A stretch of 64,000 bases of DNA from Gavia stellata (taxonomy: Eukaryota > Chordata > Aves > Gaviiformes > Gaviidae): positions 51,961,369 through 52,025,368 of the forward strand of contig NC_082594.1 of the NCBI RefSeq assembly GCF_030936135.1, given 5' to 3'. Numbering within the stretch: the stretch's first letter is position 1; every line of letters starts with the position of its first letter. Shown here one piece after another: positions 12,266 through 23,961 of the stretch. The position numbers and the translations under genes are program-made. A model generated the notes under the pieces. It made no database searches. It was not told where the DNA came from and saw nothing but the letters and a program-made list of their open reading frames with translations.

Positions 12266-14959
12266 CCCACTGACCATGTAATAGGAGACACAATCCAACT
12301 GGATCTTCTCTCTTCTTCTGCCCTCTTACTAATATGTACCTTTTCTAATATAGTAATTTGAAGGTTCTGCCTTCTTTCAGATGCCCTCTTTTCTTATTAT
12401 CTTTTAATATATTGTCAACATGAATGATACTTGCTTTGTGTATCACAAAATCAATTTTCTTATTGGAATGCAATTGAACAAGTAGCAGCGGATATTTATG
12501 AATTTGCAGAGATACAGTTGAGTAAATAGAAGTAGAATTTGGAAATTAATCACTAATTATTAACAATGATTGCCACTACAACCATTTCTGATGTGGGAAA
12601 ACAGTGAGTGAACAGGCACAGGATACCAGAAAGAATTTATTGATTAATCTTACACCTTTTGTATGTAGAGATCTTTGCAAGCTGACATATTTTCTTTACC
12701 GTGTTTTTCATGGGTAACATAGAAACTGTACTTCTGCAAACTTTAGATAAACAAAGGGCTTACCTGAACTGACTATGTATTATATTGTGGAAGTCCTCTA
12801 ACCTTGACATTGGACACTTAAAGAACGTAATGTTTGTTACTGGAAGACTATAATTAATGAAAGAAAAATTAAAACAGAAATAAATTGAGCATGGAGGTTA
12901 AGAAGAGTAAAACAGATGGTGAAAAGTACAATTAAAAGCAGAATCTTTCAAACATGAGATTTTTCACCTTATCTAGCAGCCAGTGACTGTAAAATACAAA
13001 ATGGAAGGGTATCACTTGTGCAAGATGATTTTCTGTTGAATTGCTTTTTACTTCAGATGTCTCTTTTCTAGTTTACTTTTCATAACTAATTTAAACCATC
13101 TTATTTCTCTCTGCCTTCATAACTCAACAATGATTTTTCCACAAACCTAGTCATAGTCTAATAATACTGCCAGCAGTTGCTAACAGCTTAGTCCTAGGTG
13201 CTCACATTAAATGCACTTATTAGTAGCACTTGAAAATGCATGTTGGCTATTTTTCTTTTCTTTTCTTCTTTTTTTTTTCTTTATTGACTTCAGTGTATAC
13301 ATATATTTTGAATGTTTATGTACGGGAGAGAGATATAAAACAGATACAATAGCCAGGTCTCTTTTGCTGTGTCAACAGTTCCAGACAATCTTACATCCCC
13401 AGTTTAGATGTTTTCATTAGCACTTCCACTTGTCACAAGAGAACTGGCTTGCGTTTTATAATTTAGATTGAGAGTGTTCATACTTGTCTTGAAGTTAAAT
13501 GTGAAAAAGTGTTAAGAGATGCTATATTGAATTTACTGGACAGCTACAAAAGTCCAATGCTTTCTTTGTGTGTAAACTGTACCTTCTGGAAGACTGAAAC
13601 ACTCACATTGTATTATTTTTTTTCCTTTGTGAGCTGATGAAAAGAACATTCTCTGTATCTGAGGGATGGGAGGATTCATAACTATTGGAATCTCAATTCC
13701 CACTGCTACTGAGGAGAAGTAGTCTTTGCATTCACTGTCTACTCCCACAAAAGCCTCCACAGAGTTGTCATGAATTAGTATTTCTGTGTAGCACTGAAAC
13801 TCCATCTTCCTTTCTGTGCCACCCTTTACTGGGAATTTCAGAATCTTCTTATTTGTACTGTGCTGTAATGTGTTTCTGCCTTGTCTGACATGAAGGTAGG
13901 AAGTGACTGATTGTTAAAACCCATCTATAATTCCTTTGTCTTGCTGAATCTCTGTAGGGATCTAAGTTTCTTTACATAATTTTGCATAGCATGTGTCACA
14001 AAACAGGGAATGAAAATAAGCAAAGGCAGGAGCAAGATATAGGGTTGTTGGACTGAGGCTGAGAAAAACAAGACAAGACAAGAGACAAGAAGTTTTGTAA
14101 TTTTTAAACAAGACGACTGATATATACTCTGGTGACTAAGATGGGGGTCTAGACTTCACTGTTTTAGCATCTACACCCAAACACCTCACTAACTCTGGCC
14201 TAGAAATAAGTCTTTCTTACAATGCCTTTCTTCCCTTCCTTCTTGAAGGACTGTGAAATAGCAAATGTCATCTGCAGTAGTAAAAAAAGCGTATCCAGGA
14301 AACAAGCTGAAGCACTGCATGTCTTATCATCTTCACTGCTTAGCTGATTACATACTTGCTGCCTATGTTCTGGGCTGCTCCAGCTAGCTTTTTACAAGTC
14401 AGATATGTCTACAAGACTGCTTAGGCTATCTCTAGGCAATATATAGATGTGAGATAGTTGGTGTCATTTGGCCTTGGACCAGAGATAGGCCCCTTGCTGG
14501 TTTTTAGGCAGTAGACTAGACATGTCCTTAGCTTTGTACACATTATAGAATTCATTTTTCAAAAAGTCAAGGCCAAGTTGAAAGCCAGGTAATTAATGGC
14601 ATTCTTCATTCATTTCTGCAATGTGGCTGGTTTTGTATGTGTAAATAGTTATTTTTGTGTGTAATTTTTGTCTATATGCCATGTCCTTAAAATTTATAGT
14701 GAAGCAGGATCAACTGTAATTCTCATATAATTCCTTCATTTCAAAAAGCACAGGTTTTAAAATACTTATTCTAATTAGGATCTGTCTGCTAATGTGTGTT
14801 TGCATGGTCATGGCACAGTATCATAGGATTTGGGCATATTTGTACCTTCTGGGAAAAAGGAGAAACTACATGACAATATGTTGTCCTGAAAATAGGATCA
14901 AAGGAGTTTAATTTAATAACTTACTTATGGACTTGCTTAGACATCTTTGCAGGAAGTGA
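12266..14959. other. Unassigned intergenic sequence
   Basis: AT-rich. It contains a T/C-rich run at 13252-13283 and a short (ACAAG)n stretch at about 14070-14091. The open frames at 13533-13888 overlap on both strands and show no domain. Confidence 0.5.
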
Positions 14960-15075
14960 ATAAGAACAGATGAACACAAGGAATGACCACTACTGCCCTA
15001 AATCAGTGGTCCATCCAGCTCAGCATCATGGTTCATACTACTGCAGTACAAGAGGCTACAGAAAAAAAACATCAC
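14960..15075. repeat. Possible fragment of an old amniote interspersed repeat
   Basis: The segment ACTACTGCCCTAAATCAGTG followed by GTCCATCCAGCTCAGCATC resembles a core found in old repeats of birds and reptiles. It is too short and diverged to name the family. Confidence 0.3.
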
Positions 15076-15333
15076 TTCTGCTGTCCTTTCTTCTTCCTCA
15101 CTCCTGTAGTTTTGGACTGAGGAAGTTAAATCATACACTGCTGCCCATTCCCTTTAGCATTTATTTATGGCCAATGTTATCCATCTATAATTAAGATTTA
15201 AATACATTGCACAAAGCAGCACATTGAGGGTTAGGAGGGATTGTTCTTTGTATCATTTGATGCAGTCTAAGACCATAAGGACTGCCTTCTGTAACATTTT
15301 GCTACGCATTCCCTCATCTTCTAAAAATGATAC

Positions 15334-15435
15334 ACACACACACAGAGATATAACACATATGGTATAGTATAGTGTATATACATATGTAGTATAATATAGT
15401 ATATAGTAAATATACTATGCATATAGATTATATAT
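15334..15435. repeat. CA then TATA/TATAG-rich low-complexity sequence
   Basis: Starts with (CA)n at 15333-15345 and passes into irregular TATAG, TATA and GTATA units up to the AGAAT array. Similar sequence lies on the other side of the CR1 copy, at 16523-16712. Confidence 0.85.
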
Positions 15436-15485
15436 AGAATAGAATAGAATAGAATAGAATAGAATAGAATAGAATAGAATAGAAT
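15436..15485. repeat. (AGAAT)10 microsatellite
   Basis: Ten uninterrupted AGAAT units abut the 3' end of the minus-strand CR1 at 15497. The repeat probably grew from the 3' terminal repeat of that CR1, or from the TATAG-rich sequence it inserted into. Confidence 0.97.
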
Positions 15486-15496
15486 ATTTTTAGTTG

Positions 15497-16522
15497 GAAA
15501 GGACCTACAGCGATGATCTAGTCCAACTGCCTGACCACTTCAGGGCTTACTAAAAGTTAAAGCATGTTGTTAAGTGCATTGTCCAAATGCCTCTTAAACA
15601 CTGACAGGCTTGGGGTGTCGACCACCTCTCTAGGAAGCCTGTTCCAGTGTTTGACAACCCGCTCAACAAAGAAATGGTTCATAATATCTAGTCTGAACAT
15701 CTTCTGATGCAGCTTTGAACCATTCCCACATGTCTTGTCACGAGGGAGAAGAGATCAGCACCTCCCTCTCCACCTCCCCTCCTCAGGAAGCTGTAGAGAG
15801 CAATGAGGTCTACCCTCAGCCTCCTTTTCTCTGAACTAGACAAGCTCGAAGTCCTTAGCCAATCCTCATAGGACAGTCCTTCCAGCCCTTTCACCAGCTT
15901 TGTTGCGCTCCTCTGGATGCATTCAAGGACCTTCACATCCTTCTTAAATTGTGGGGCCCAGAACTGCACACAGTATTCAAGGTGAGGCCACACCAATGCT
16001 GAATAGAACAGAATAATCATCTCTTTTGACCAGCTGGTTGTTCTGTGTTTAATGCACCCAAGGATGAGGTTTGCCCTCTTGGCTGCCAGGGCACACTGCT
16101 GACTCATACTGAGCCTGCTGCCAACCAGCACCCCCAGGTCCCTTTCTGCAGGGCTGCTCTCCAGCCAATCCTCTCCCAGTTTATACTTGCACCTGGCTTT
16201 ACTCCATCCTAGGTGCAGAATCTGGCATTCCAACTTGTTGAATTCCATCCCATTACTCATTGCCCAATGCTCCAATCTACCTAGATCCCTCTGCATGGCT
16301 TCTCATCCTTCTAGGGAGTCAACAGCCCCTCCCAATTTGGTATCATCAGCAAACTTGCTAATGATGCATTCAACTTTGCATCCAGATCGCTGATAAAAAT
16401 ACTGAACAGAACTGGCCCTAGGATTGAGCCCTGAGGAACACCACTGGTGACTAGCCACCAGCCAAATGTAGCCCCATTCACTACAGTTCGAGCTCTACCA
16501 TTCAGCCATTTCTTCGCCCAAT
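15497..16522 (-). mobile_element. CR1 LINE fragment, 3' half, degenerate reverse transcriptase
   Basis: The 3' terminus on the minus strand shows the CR1 ending (TTGGACTAGATCATCG... then TTCCAACT) and then runs into a (TATTC)n tail. Upstream, a 202-codon open stretch (16296-15688) encodes the region after motif [32 protein letters not shown] and [12 protein letters not shown]. Further upstream in other frames lie motif B ([14 protein letters not shown], within 16691-16311) and a shifted motif C. The element is cut at about 16522 and has frame breaks, so it is a dead copy. It is nearly identical in subfamily to the plus-strand copy at 17.6-18.1 kb. Confidence 0.88.
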
Positions 16523-16712
16523 ACACCGTGTAGAATAGTACATAGAGTATATGTGTATATAATATAGACATAGCATTTATAGTATAGCATATAGTATATA
16601 TAGTAGGTATATATTTTACATAAAGTATAAAAATACTATAGTGTGTGTGTATATATGTATAGTACAGGTACACATATATAGTCATATACATATATGTACA
16701 TAAATATTTGTG
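16523..16712. repeat. TATA/TATAG/TG-rich low-complexity sequence
   Basis: Irregular TATAG and GTATA units with a short (GT)n at about 16641-16650. Its composition is very close to 15334-15435, as expected if one low-complexity block was split by the CR1 insertion at 15497-16522. Confidence 0.85.
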
Positions 16713-16854
16713 TATATAAAATAATTAGTCCAATCAGTGTATAAATGGAAATTAAGTAAATAAATTATATTTTATGAACAGCAGCTTTCTTCTAGGATTC
16801 TCAGTATGGTATGTTTCCAATTTAAAATCTTAGATATCATTCTTGCTGCTAAAT

Positions 16855-17335
16855 TGGAGAGACATGCGTTTGAGGGATGGACTGTTAGATGGATACGGAA
16901 TTGACTGGATGGCCATGTCCAGAGCTAAAGTCAATGGCTCAATGTCCAAATGGAAATCAGTGATGAGTGGTGTCCCTCAGGGGTCCGTACTGGGATCAAT
17001 ACTATTTAGTATCTTCATCAATGACATAGTGGGACTGAGTGCACTTTCAGCAAGTTTGCAGATGACACTAAGATGAGTGGTGTAGTTGATACACTTGAGG
17101 GAAGGGATGCCGTACAGAGAGACCTTGAGAAGTGAACATCATGAAGTTCAACAAGGCCAAGTGCAAGGTCCTGCAGCTGGGTCGCAGAAATCCCCAATAT
17201 CAATACAGACTGGGAGATGAACTTATTGAGACCAGATGTGTGGAAAAGGACTTGGGGATACTGGTGGATGAAAAATTAGACATGAGCCATCAATGTGCAC
17301 CTGCAGCCCAGAAAGCCAATCGTATCGTATAATTA
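16855..17335 (+). mobile_element. CR1 LINE fragment A (partial reverse transcriptase)
   Basis: Encodes WTVRW..., then motif B ([21 protein letters not shown], 16843-17076 frame), a frame-shifted segment at motif C, and in another frame [19 protein letters not shown]... to KANRIV (17132-17332). It belongs to a different CR1 subfamily from the next fragment ([28 protein letters not shown] instead of [29 protein letters not shown]). It stops abruptly at about 17335, where an upstream part of reverse transcriptase begins again. Confidence 0.82.
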
Positions 17336-18566
17336 TGGAGAAGATTATACTGGGTACTATTGAAAGGCATTTCAAGAATAACACAATCATCAGGCACAGT
17401 CAACATGGGTTCACAAAGGGAAAGTCCTGTTTAACTAATTTGATATCCTTCTATAATAAGGTCACCCACCTAGTGGATGAAGGGAAGGTGGTGGATGTAG
17501 TTTTTCTGGATTTTAGTAAGGCTTTTGATACTGTCCCTCACAGCACCCTTCTGGACAAGTTGGTCAGCTGTGGGATAAGCAGGTTCACAGTGCGCTGTGT
17601 GAAGAACTGGCTGAAGGGCAGAGCTCAAAGTGTTGTAATGAATGGGGCTACATCTGGCTGGTGACTGGTCACCAGTGGTGTCCCTTGGGGCTCAATTCTA
17701 GGGCCAGTTTTGTTACATATACTTATCAATGACCTGTATGCAGGAATTGAATGCACCATTAGCAAGTTTGCTGATAATACTAAACTGGGAGGGGCTGTTG
17801 ACTCTCTTGAGGGACAAGTTGCCTTGCAGAGAGATCTAGGTAGATTGGAACATTGGACAATGAGTAATGGAATGGAATTTAACAAGTCGGAATGCTGGAT
17901 TCTGCACCTAGGATGGAGTAAAGCCAGGTGCAAGTATAAACTGGGAGAGGAGTGGCTGGAGAGCAGCCCTGCAGAAAGGGACCTGGGGGTGCTGGTTGGC
18001 AGCAAGCTCAGTATGAGTCAGCAGTGTGCCCTGGCAGCCAAGAGGGCAAACCTCATCCTTGGGTACATTAAGCACAGAACAACCAGCCAGTCAAAAGAGG
18101 TGATTATCCCGCTGTATTTAGCTGATCCAGAGAAGGGTGACTAAAATGATCAGAGGGCTCGAACATCTCTCCTGAGAGAATTGGGTTTGTTCAGCCCAGA
18201 GAAGAGAAGCCTCAGGAGAGTTCTGATTGCTGCCTTTCAATACTCAAGGGGGGCTTACAAGAAAGACAGCGAGAGACTTTCTACAAAGGCCTGTCGTGTC
18301 AGTAAAAGGGGCAATGGTTTTGAAATGTAAGAAGGTAGGTCTAGATTGGATGTAAGGAAGAAATACTGTACTCACTGAGGAAGTCAGTGAGACACTGGAA
18401 CAGGTTATCCAGAGAAATTGTGGATCCCCCATCACAATGGGGAAGTGTTCAAGGTCAGATTGAACATGGCTTTGAGGAACCTGATCTAGTGAAAACCACC
18501 AGGGAAGCGTGTTTGGACTAGATGATCTTCAAAGGTCCCTTCCTACACAAAACATTCTATGGTACG
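17336..18566 (+). mobile_element. CR1 LINE fragment B with mosaic 3' end
   Basis: Begins upstream in reverse transcriptase (IIRHSQHGFTKGKSCLTNL), continues through motif A ([14 protein letters not shown]), a damaged motif B (a stop after TSGW and VPWGS instead of VPQGS) and motif C as FADN, where the second catalytic aspartate is changed. The C-terminal part runs to about 18118. There about 80 nt are missing, and the sequence resumes as a different-looking CR1 C-terminus (IQRRVTKMIRGLEHLS-like) that ends in a standard CR1 3' terminus (TTGGACTAGATGATCTTC..., 18512-18560). Non-functional. Confidence 0.82.
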
Positions 18567-18570
18567 GATA

Positions 18571-21500
18571 ATATATCCTATAATACCAATTTGAAAAAAA
18601 GTTACTTAACTTCTCTCTAGAACCTTCAGCTCAGTTTCATTTATACTGCACAGAAAAAAAAAGGAAAAAAAAATTCAGAGACCTAGACAGATATTATGAG
18701 GGAAATTTTACCATCAGAACTGATAATCATGTTCTGCCTTTAAATCATTTAAATCATTAATTAACTTAAATGGAGAGCAGTTAAATGGAAGAAGAAATTA
18801 TGCATATGTCTCTATATGTATATGTATGTATAATTATCATTAGAAATTGGTCTCAGATAGGGACCACAGTTCACATAAATCCTTTGTAGTGCTGTAACAT
18901 AGAAAAGGACTGGGAAAATTCTAATACTTTCAGCATTCTAAGAGGTAAAATGAGTTAAAGATGAAACCTGAATTCTTCAGGCTATGAAAGGACAGATGTT
19001 AACCTCTCCTGTGTCCTCTTCCAGCCACCTACCAGTTTCAGTACAAAACCCAACACAAAATGTAACACACTTTCATATCCATGGAAAGCCTTTATAAAGA
19101 TTAAAGCTTTGCATTATCTTTTCTTCACAGAAAAAAATCTTTTTTCCTCAGTGAGATCTCCTTTTATAACAGATTTCTATTGTATGTTAGATTTCTTTTT
19201 TAATGGCAGTGATTCAGCTTATAGTTTCTTCCAACATTTCCCCCCCAAATAAGAAGCAAAACTTGTTAAAATTAAATAGAGGTGGCTACAAGCTGACTTC
19301 TGTGTCAATGTGAAGAACAAGGACAAACTTTCCATGGCTCTCTTTTAAGAACAGAAGGGCCTTTTTTTCTGGAATTCTGAAAGCACTCTGAAGGATTACA
19401 TGTATAGCCTTTCTTTATAAATGAAAGATGAAAGTGCTGCAGCAAAAAGAATCAATGTCCTGTAAAAGAATAAATAAATAAATAAGTTCTTATTTGGGAA
19501 AAGTTTCATGACAAAAGCTAGAGTTATATACATACCTTCTAAGATGCAATGTTATATAGTATACTTCATAGCTGTATTTTTATACATATATTGCTTACTT
19601 TTAAGTAGACATTTTGTCAGAAATTAAATACCTTTGTGCATAGGTGCTAAGAGCATAAATGCTGCCTAAAAATAAAAACTATTCTTATCTTTATCATTTA
19701 AATAGAAAATTTATATACTTTGAAGTTTGGATGCAAGCTGACAAGTTAACATTCTGTATGAGTAACCCATGAGTATGATCAAATCTCATTTTTCAGAACA
19801 GGCACTATGCAAATTCCAATTGGTGAAGTTACTATTACAAAAAGCTATTTTGCAGTAACATGGCCTTAGAGACGTTTAAAATACAAAAGCTTTTATTTTA
19901 CTGTAGGATATTAGAAAACAGTATTTTACGTAAGCTGTATTTTGCTGAATTTTGAAGTTTAAATTTGTAATAAGGATAATTTAATCTAATGTCACAAGTA
20001 AATACATGCAGTCATATCTGCTGTGAAATAGAATAGAATATATCATGTTTCAAATCTGTGTTAATCTTATGTGTATTAATATTTTCTTTAGTGAAAACCA
20101 TGTATCTGCAATGCTTTTTTCTATATCATCATTCATCCAGAAGCTAATCTTTAAGAGTATGAAAATCACTCCAAACACAGAAAAGATGAAAAACAGCTGC
20201 TCTTTGACGGTATGTAATATTGGCACATCATCATTTCTAACAGGTATTACAGAAGAATGTTGGAAGAAGAACTATTTGTCAAACAGCATTTTTGTTTCCT
20301 TTAAATGAAAAATTCTTAAGAAAAAATTACCTTTCTATAGAAATGCTTTTCTTTTTAATTAAAATAAAGGTTGAAAATTAATTATTAGCTTTTCTTATTC
20401 GGCCGTATTGGCTTTTGTTCCTTAACTCTTCTTTAGGATAGGTTCCCTAGACAGGTACTTTTCTCAATATATACCATTTCCATATGACAGCCATGATGAA
20501 TTTCCTCCATTCCCCTTAGGAAGATTCACTGCAATATTTCATGAACATAGGCTATAACAGTATATAAGAGGAAAAAAGAGTTTAGATGACAAAATCATTT
20601 CTGCTTCACGGTAAAAGTTCAAAACTGAACTGTAAAGAAACTTCCTTTCCATCAAAAACACAAATATTTTTATTAACATTTAAATTTACTTATTAATTTT
20701 CATTATTTTTACAAGAAAAGTAGCATTTGGAGAAATATCTTGTCTTTGTGCATGTATAGACTGATTTGTCATGCAATTAAAATCTTGTCTCTGTATGTAC
20801 GTATTACGACTATTTTAACATGAGGGCAAAATAATAAATTATTGATTTTCTTTGGCCATCGGAGTGGAATTATTTTGAACTCATATTTGACACCTTAAAG
20901 TTTGACACTAAATCTAGTCAGGTCATGGCTGGCTTTCATTACATTCATGTTAGAAGCCAGAGTGCAATTGTTCTGGTAGTATTAGACACGTTTTTCAGGA
21001 CTAGAAAATTTACCATTCAAATGTGCCTTTCTCTTTTCATTGTCTGCAGAGGAAGCCTCTGGGAAACAACTTAGAATCAAATATTCAGCTTTCAGTTTTC
21101 TAACATCAGGGTAAATGAAACCTGCTCCAAGCAACCTTCTGACGTCACCTTACTACGGAATAGACATAGTCCTGCCTGGCTTAGAAAGTCAGATAGCATC
21201 ACACCCTCAGGAGTCTGGATTCTTACACAGTACATCAAATGCAATTTCTGGATCCTACTACATGTTTATAATTGCTTTAGATACTCTATGATTTTTCATT
21301 CAAGTTTTTACTTGTTGTATTTCATTAGAAAAAATAATTGGACAGCCAGTGAACAGTGGTATTTTCTGTTTTAAAAAAATGACATTTATAGTACTAAAGT
21401 AAAAAAAAAATAAATTTACTTAATGAAAAGGAGTTATTTTAATTATCTGACATTGTTTTAGACTATGTCTAATTACACAGGCATGTTGTAGTACTTTCAA

Positions 21501-21945
21501 ATACAAGTCTTGTTCAATTAAGAAGCCCTTGGAATATGTGGGGTGTTTCTTTTAACAATGATGTTTCTAGACAAGTATCTCTTAAACCAGATTTTTTTAA
21601 AATAATAATTTATTTTGTAATAGTAAGCTCAAATCAGCATGTTATATAAGTAAATTGAAAGTTGTATGTGTTACAAGGTATCTTGGTGAATTGGTATCTA
21701 ACAATGGCAATTATTAGCATATTTACACTTATGACTCCAGTACACGGGCATCATGCCAGTTATCTTTAGGTATTACAAGGCCCTCATTCTGCAAATTGAA
21801 AAGCACTCTAAAAAAGCACTTATGCATGTCCATAATCTCACTATTCTCAGTTAGGCATTACCAGATACAGCAGACTTGACATAAATCACATGTAAAAACT
21901 CAAAACTATCTAACAGCTTCAAAATATACCCCTCAAGAATATGTG
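18571..21945. other. Unassigned intergenic sequence
   Basis: AT-rich. Simple sequence includes an A-rich run at 18652-18673 and (AAAT)n at about 19469-19485. No gene was recognised. The 87-codon frame at 20045-20308 has no domain. Confidence 0.5.
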
Positions 21946-22542
21946 TGTGCTGGTTTTGGCTGGGATAGGGTTAACTTTCTTCATAGCAGCTAGTATGGGG
22001 CTGTGTTTTGGGTTTGTGCTGAAAACAGTGTTGATAATACAGGGATGTTTTAGTTACTGCTGAGCAGGGCTTACACAGAGTCAAGGCCTTTTCTGCTCCT
22101 CACACCACCCCACCAGCGAGTGGGCTGGGGGTGCACAAGAAGTTGGGAGGGGACACAGCCGGGACAGCTGACCCCAACTGACCAAAGGGATATTCCATAC
22201 CATATGACGTCATGCTCAGCATATAAAGCTGGGGGAAGAAGAAGGAAGTGGGGGGACATTCAGAGTAATGGCGTTTGTCTTCCCAAGTAACCGTTACGCG
22301 TGATGGAGCCCTGCTTTCCTGGAGATGGCTGAACACCTGCCTGCCAATGGGAAGCGGTGAATGAATTCCTTGTTTTGCTTTGCTTGCGTGTGCGGCTTTT
22401 GCTTTACCTATTAAACTGTCTTTATCTCAGCCCATGAGCTTTCTCACTTTTACTCTTCCGATTCTCTCCCCCATCCCACCTGGGGGGGAGTGAGCGAGCG
22501 GCTGTGTGGGGCTTAGTTGCCAGCTGGGGTTAAACCATGACA
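21946..22542 (+). mobile_element. Solo LTR of an avian endogenous retrovirus (ERVL-like), well preserved
   Basis: 597 bp beginning TGTGCTGG and ending CATGACA, flanked by a perfect 5-bp target duplication ATGTG (21941-21945 and 22543-22547). A 5-bp duplication fits ERVL-type integration. Promoter parts are visible: a full CRE palindrome TGACGTCA (22205-22212), then ATATAAA (22221-22227), then an ATTAAA polyadenylation signal (22410-22415). No internal gag, pol or env sequence lies next to it, so it is a solo LTR left by recombination. The family name is not certain; the sequence is of a type widespread in birds. Confidence 0.88.
22205..22227 (+). promoter_or_regulatory. LTR core promoter: CRE followed by TATA box
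   Basis: TGACGTCA at 22205-22212 and ATATAAA at 22221-22227 are separated by 8 nt. CRE sites bind CREB/ATF-family factors. Both motifs are seen exactly; activity in this copy is inferred. Confidence 0.6.
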
Positions 22543-23961
22543 ATGTGCCAGAATCAGTTTAGAATTAATTAATGTTTAACTCAGTTGCATTAACAACCCA
22601 CCCTTATATGCATTTTTGGAGGAAATAAACTGGATACTTATTTTAATGTGATTGTAGCAGAATACAAACAGAAATAGAAGCCTGTTCTAGACTTTTGAGA
22701 CAAGAGACAGTTACTCTAATATTTTGCACGCAAGCTCAAATCTAATATCTTTCAATAATAATGAAAATGTTATCCAGACTAGACAATAGTAATAGCAAAG
22801 ACAGAAAATATCCTACAGATTGTACAGGTTAAATCCCCTCAGGCAAGGGAAGGATTTCAACAAATGTCTTACGGCATCAGAATATGAGCTACAACCATTA
22901 AGCCTGAAAGTATTGGAGAAGGAGACCAAGTGTATTGCAACTTTTGAGAGATTTCTCTGTGTGTGCACTAAAGGTCCTTAATGTCAGGAGATTGATCATG
23001 AATCCTAAATGGAGAGAGAAGCTTTCTTCCAGACCAGAATAAAGTGCCTCCCTTTAAGAAATGAGGCGTAAGACCTGCAGCTCTCCTCAGCATTTTCTGC
23101 TAGCAAATTTACTCTTCTTAGCTCAGCAGCCTGGCTTCGTGGATTGCTTTAGGTCTGTAACTCTCCTCAAGCACTATGAAAGATGTTTGGGCACTGAAAA
23201 CAGAGTATCTATTCTACTACATAACAAAATACATGAAAGAACAAGGAATTGCCACATCAGGCATTTTAAGACCTATCTCCAATCTCAAATGTTTTATTAT
23301 CTAATGGAAAATGAATGATGATAATAGAGTCTTGGCCCAAGAGTTTCTTATCAGTTCTGTGTAACCTACTTATTACCAAAATAGAAAAAGTCCTTCTCTG
23401 CCTGGCTGTTCAGCTTTCCAGTATTTCAAATATATATCTAGATAATGAATCAAAGGTATTTGTTTTTCTCAGAAAGAAAACAAGAACTTAGAAAGCTAAT
23501 ATTCTTTCAAAACTGTGAAATCAACAGTTAAAAAATAATAGAATGATTTAATGTTTTTAGCAGTATTAGTACGGTATTTTTTTTCTGTAGTAGTGCACTC
23601 TGGAGTGGTAAATCATCATGGAATGGAATAAAAGTGAATTCAACTTCTGAATCTGGTAAAACCAGCATTGCCTGTGTTTTAAACATGAAATGCCTGTATT
23701 TGGAGCAGATGCTCCAGAAAGGCAGTTTTTATTCTGATATATATATCCCAATAAGACCATTGTGTGATTTTATTTTTGTCTATTTTAAAATTGAAAGTGC
23801 TGTATTGACATCCCTGGAAAACAAGGTTCTTGACTCAGCCATCAAACATACAAAAGTCATGTGGAGATACCAGCGGTTTACTCTCAAGTGCTTCAGATTG
23901 AATCTAGCACTTGCGTAACACATAGTTATGTCTTTGCTTTTTAGTTTTAAGCCGTGGTCTG
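22543..23961. other. Unassigned intergenic sequence between two LTRs
   Basis: No gene or repeat was recognised. The 85-codon frame at 23061-23318 lacks any recognisable feature. The LTRs on either side are of different families and opposite orientation, so this is not a provirus interior. Confidence 0.5.

Noticed and set aside
16187..16393. Plus-strand open frame of 68 codons, and similar frames at 17018-17203 and 17625-18005
   Set aside because: These are antisense to CR1 fragments and have no independent support.
11673..22542. The two related LTRs as the ends of one provirus
   Set aside because: They are about 10 kb apart in the same orientation, but each has its own target duplication (TCCAC/CCCAC versus ATGTG). 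The space between holds CR1 fragments and unique sequence with no gag, pol or env. They are two independent solo LTRs.
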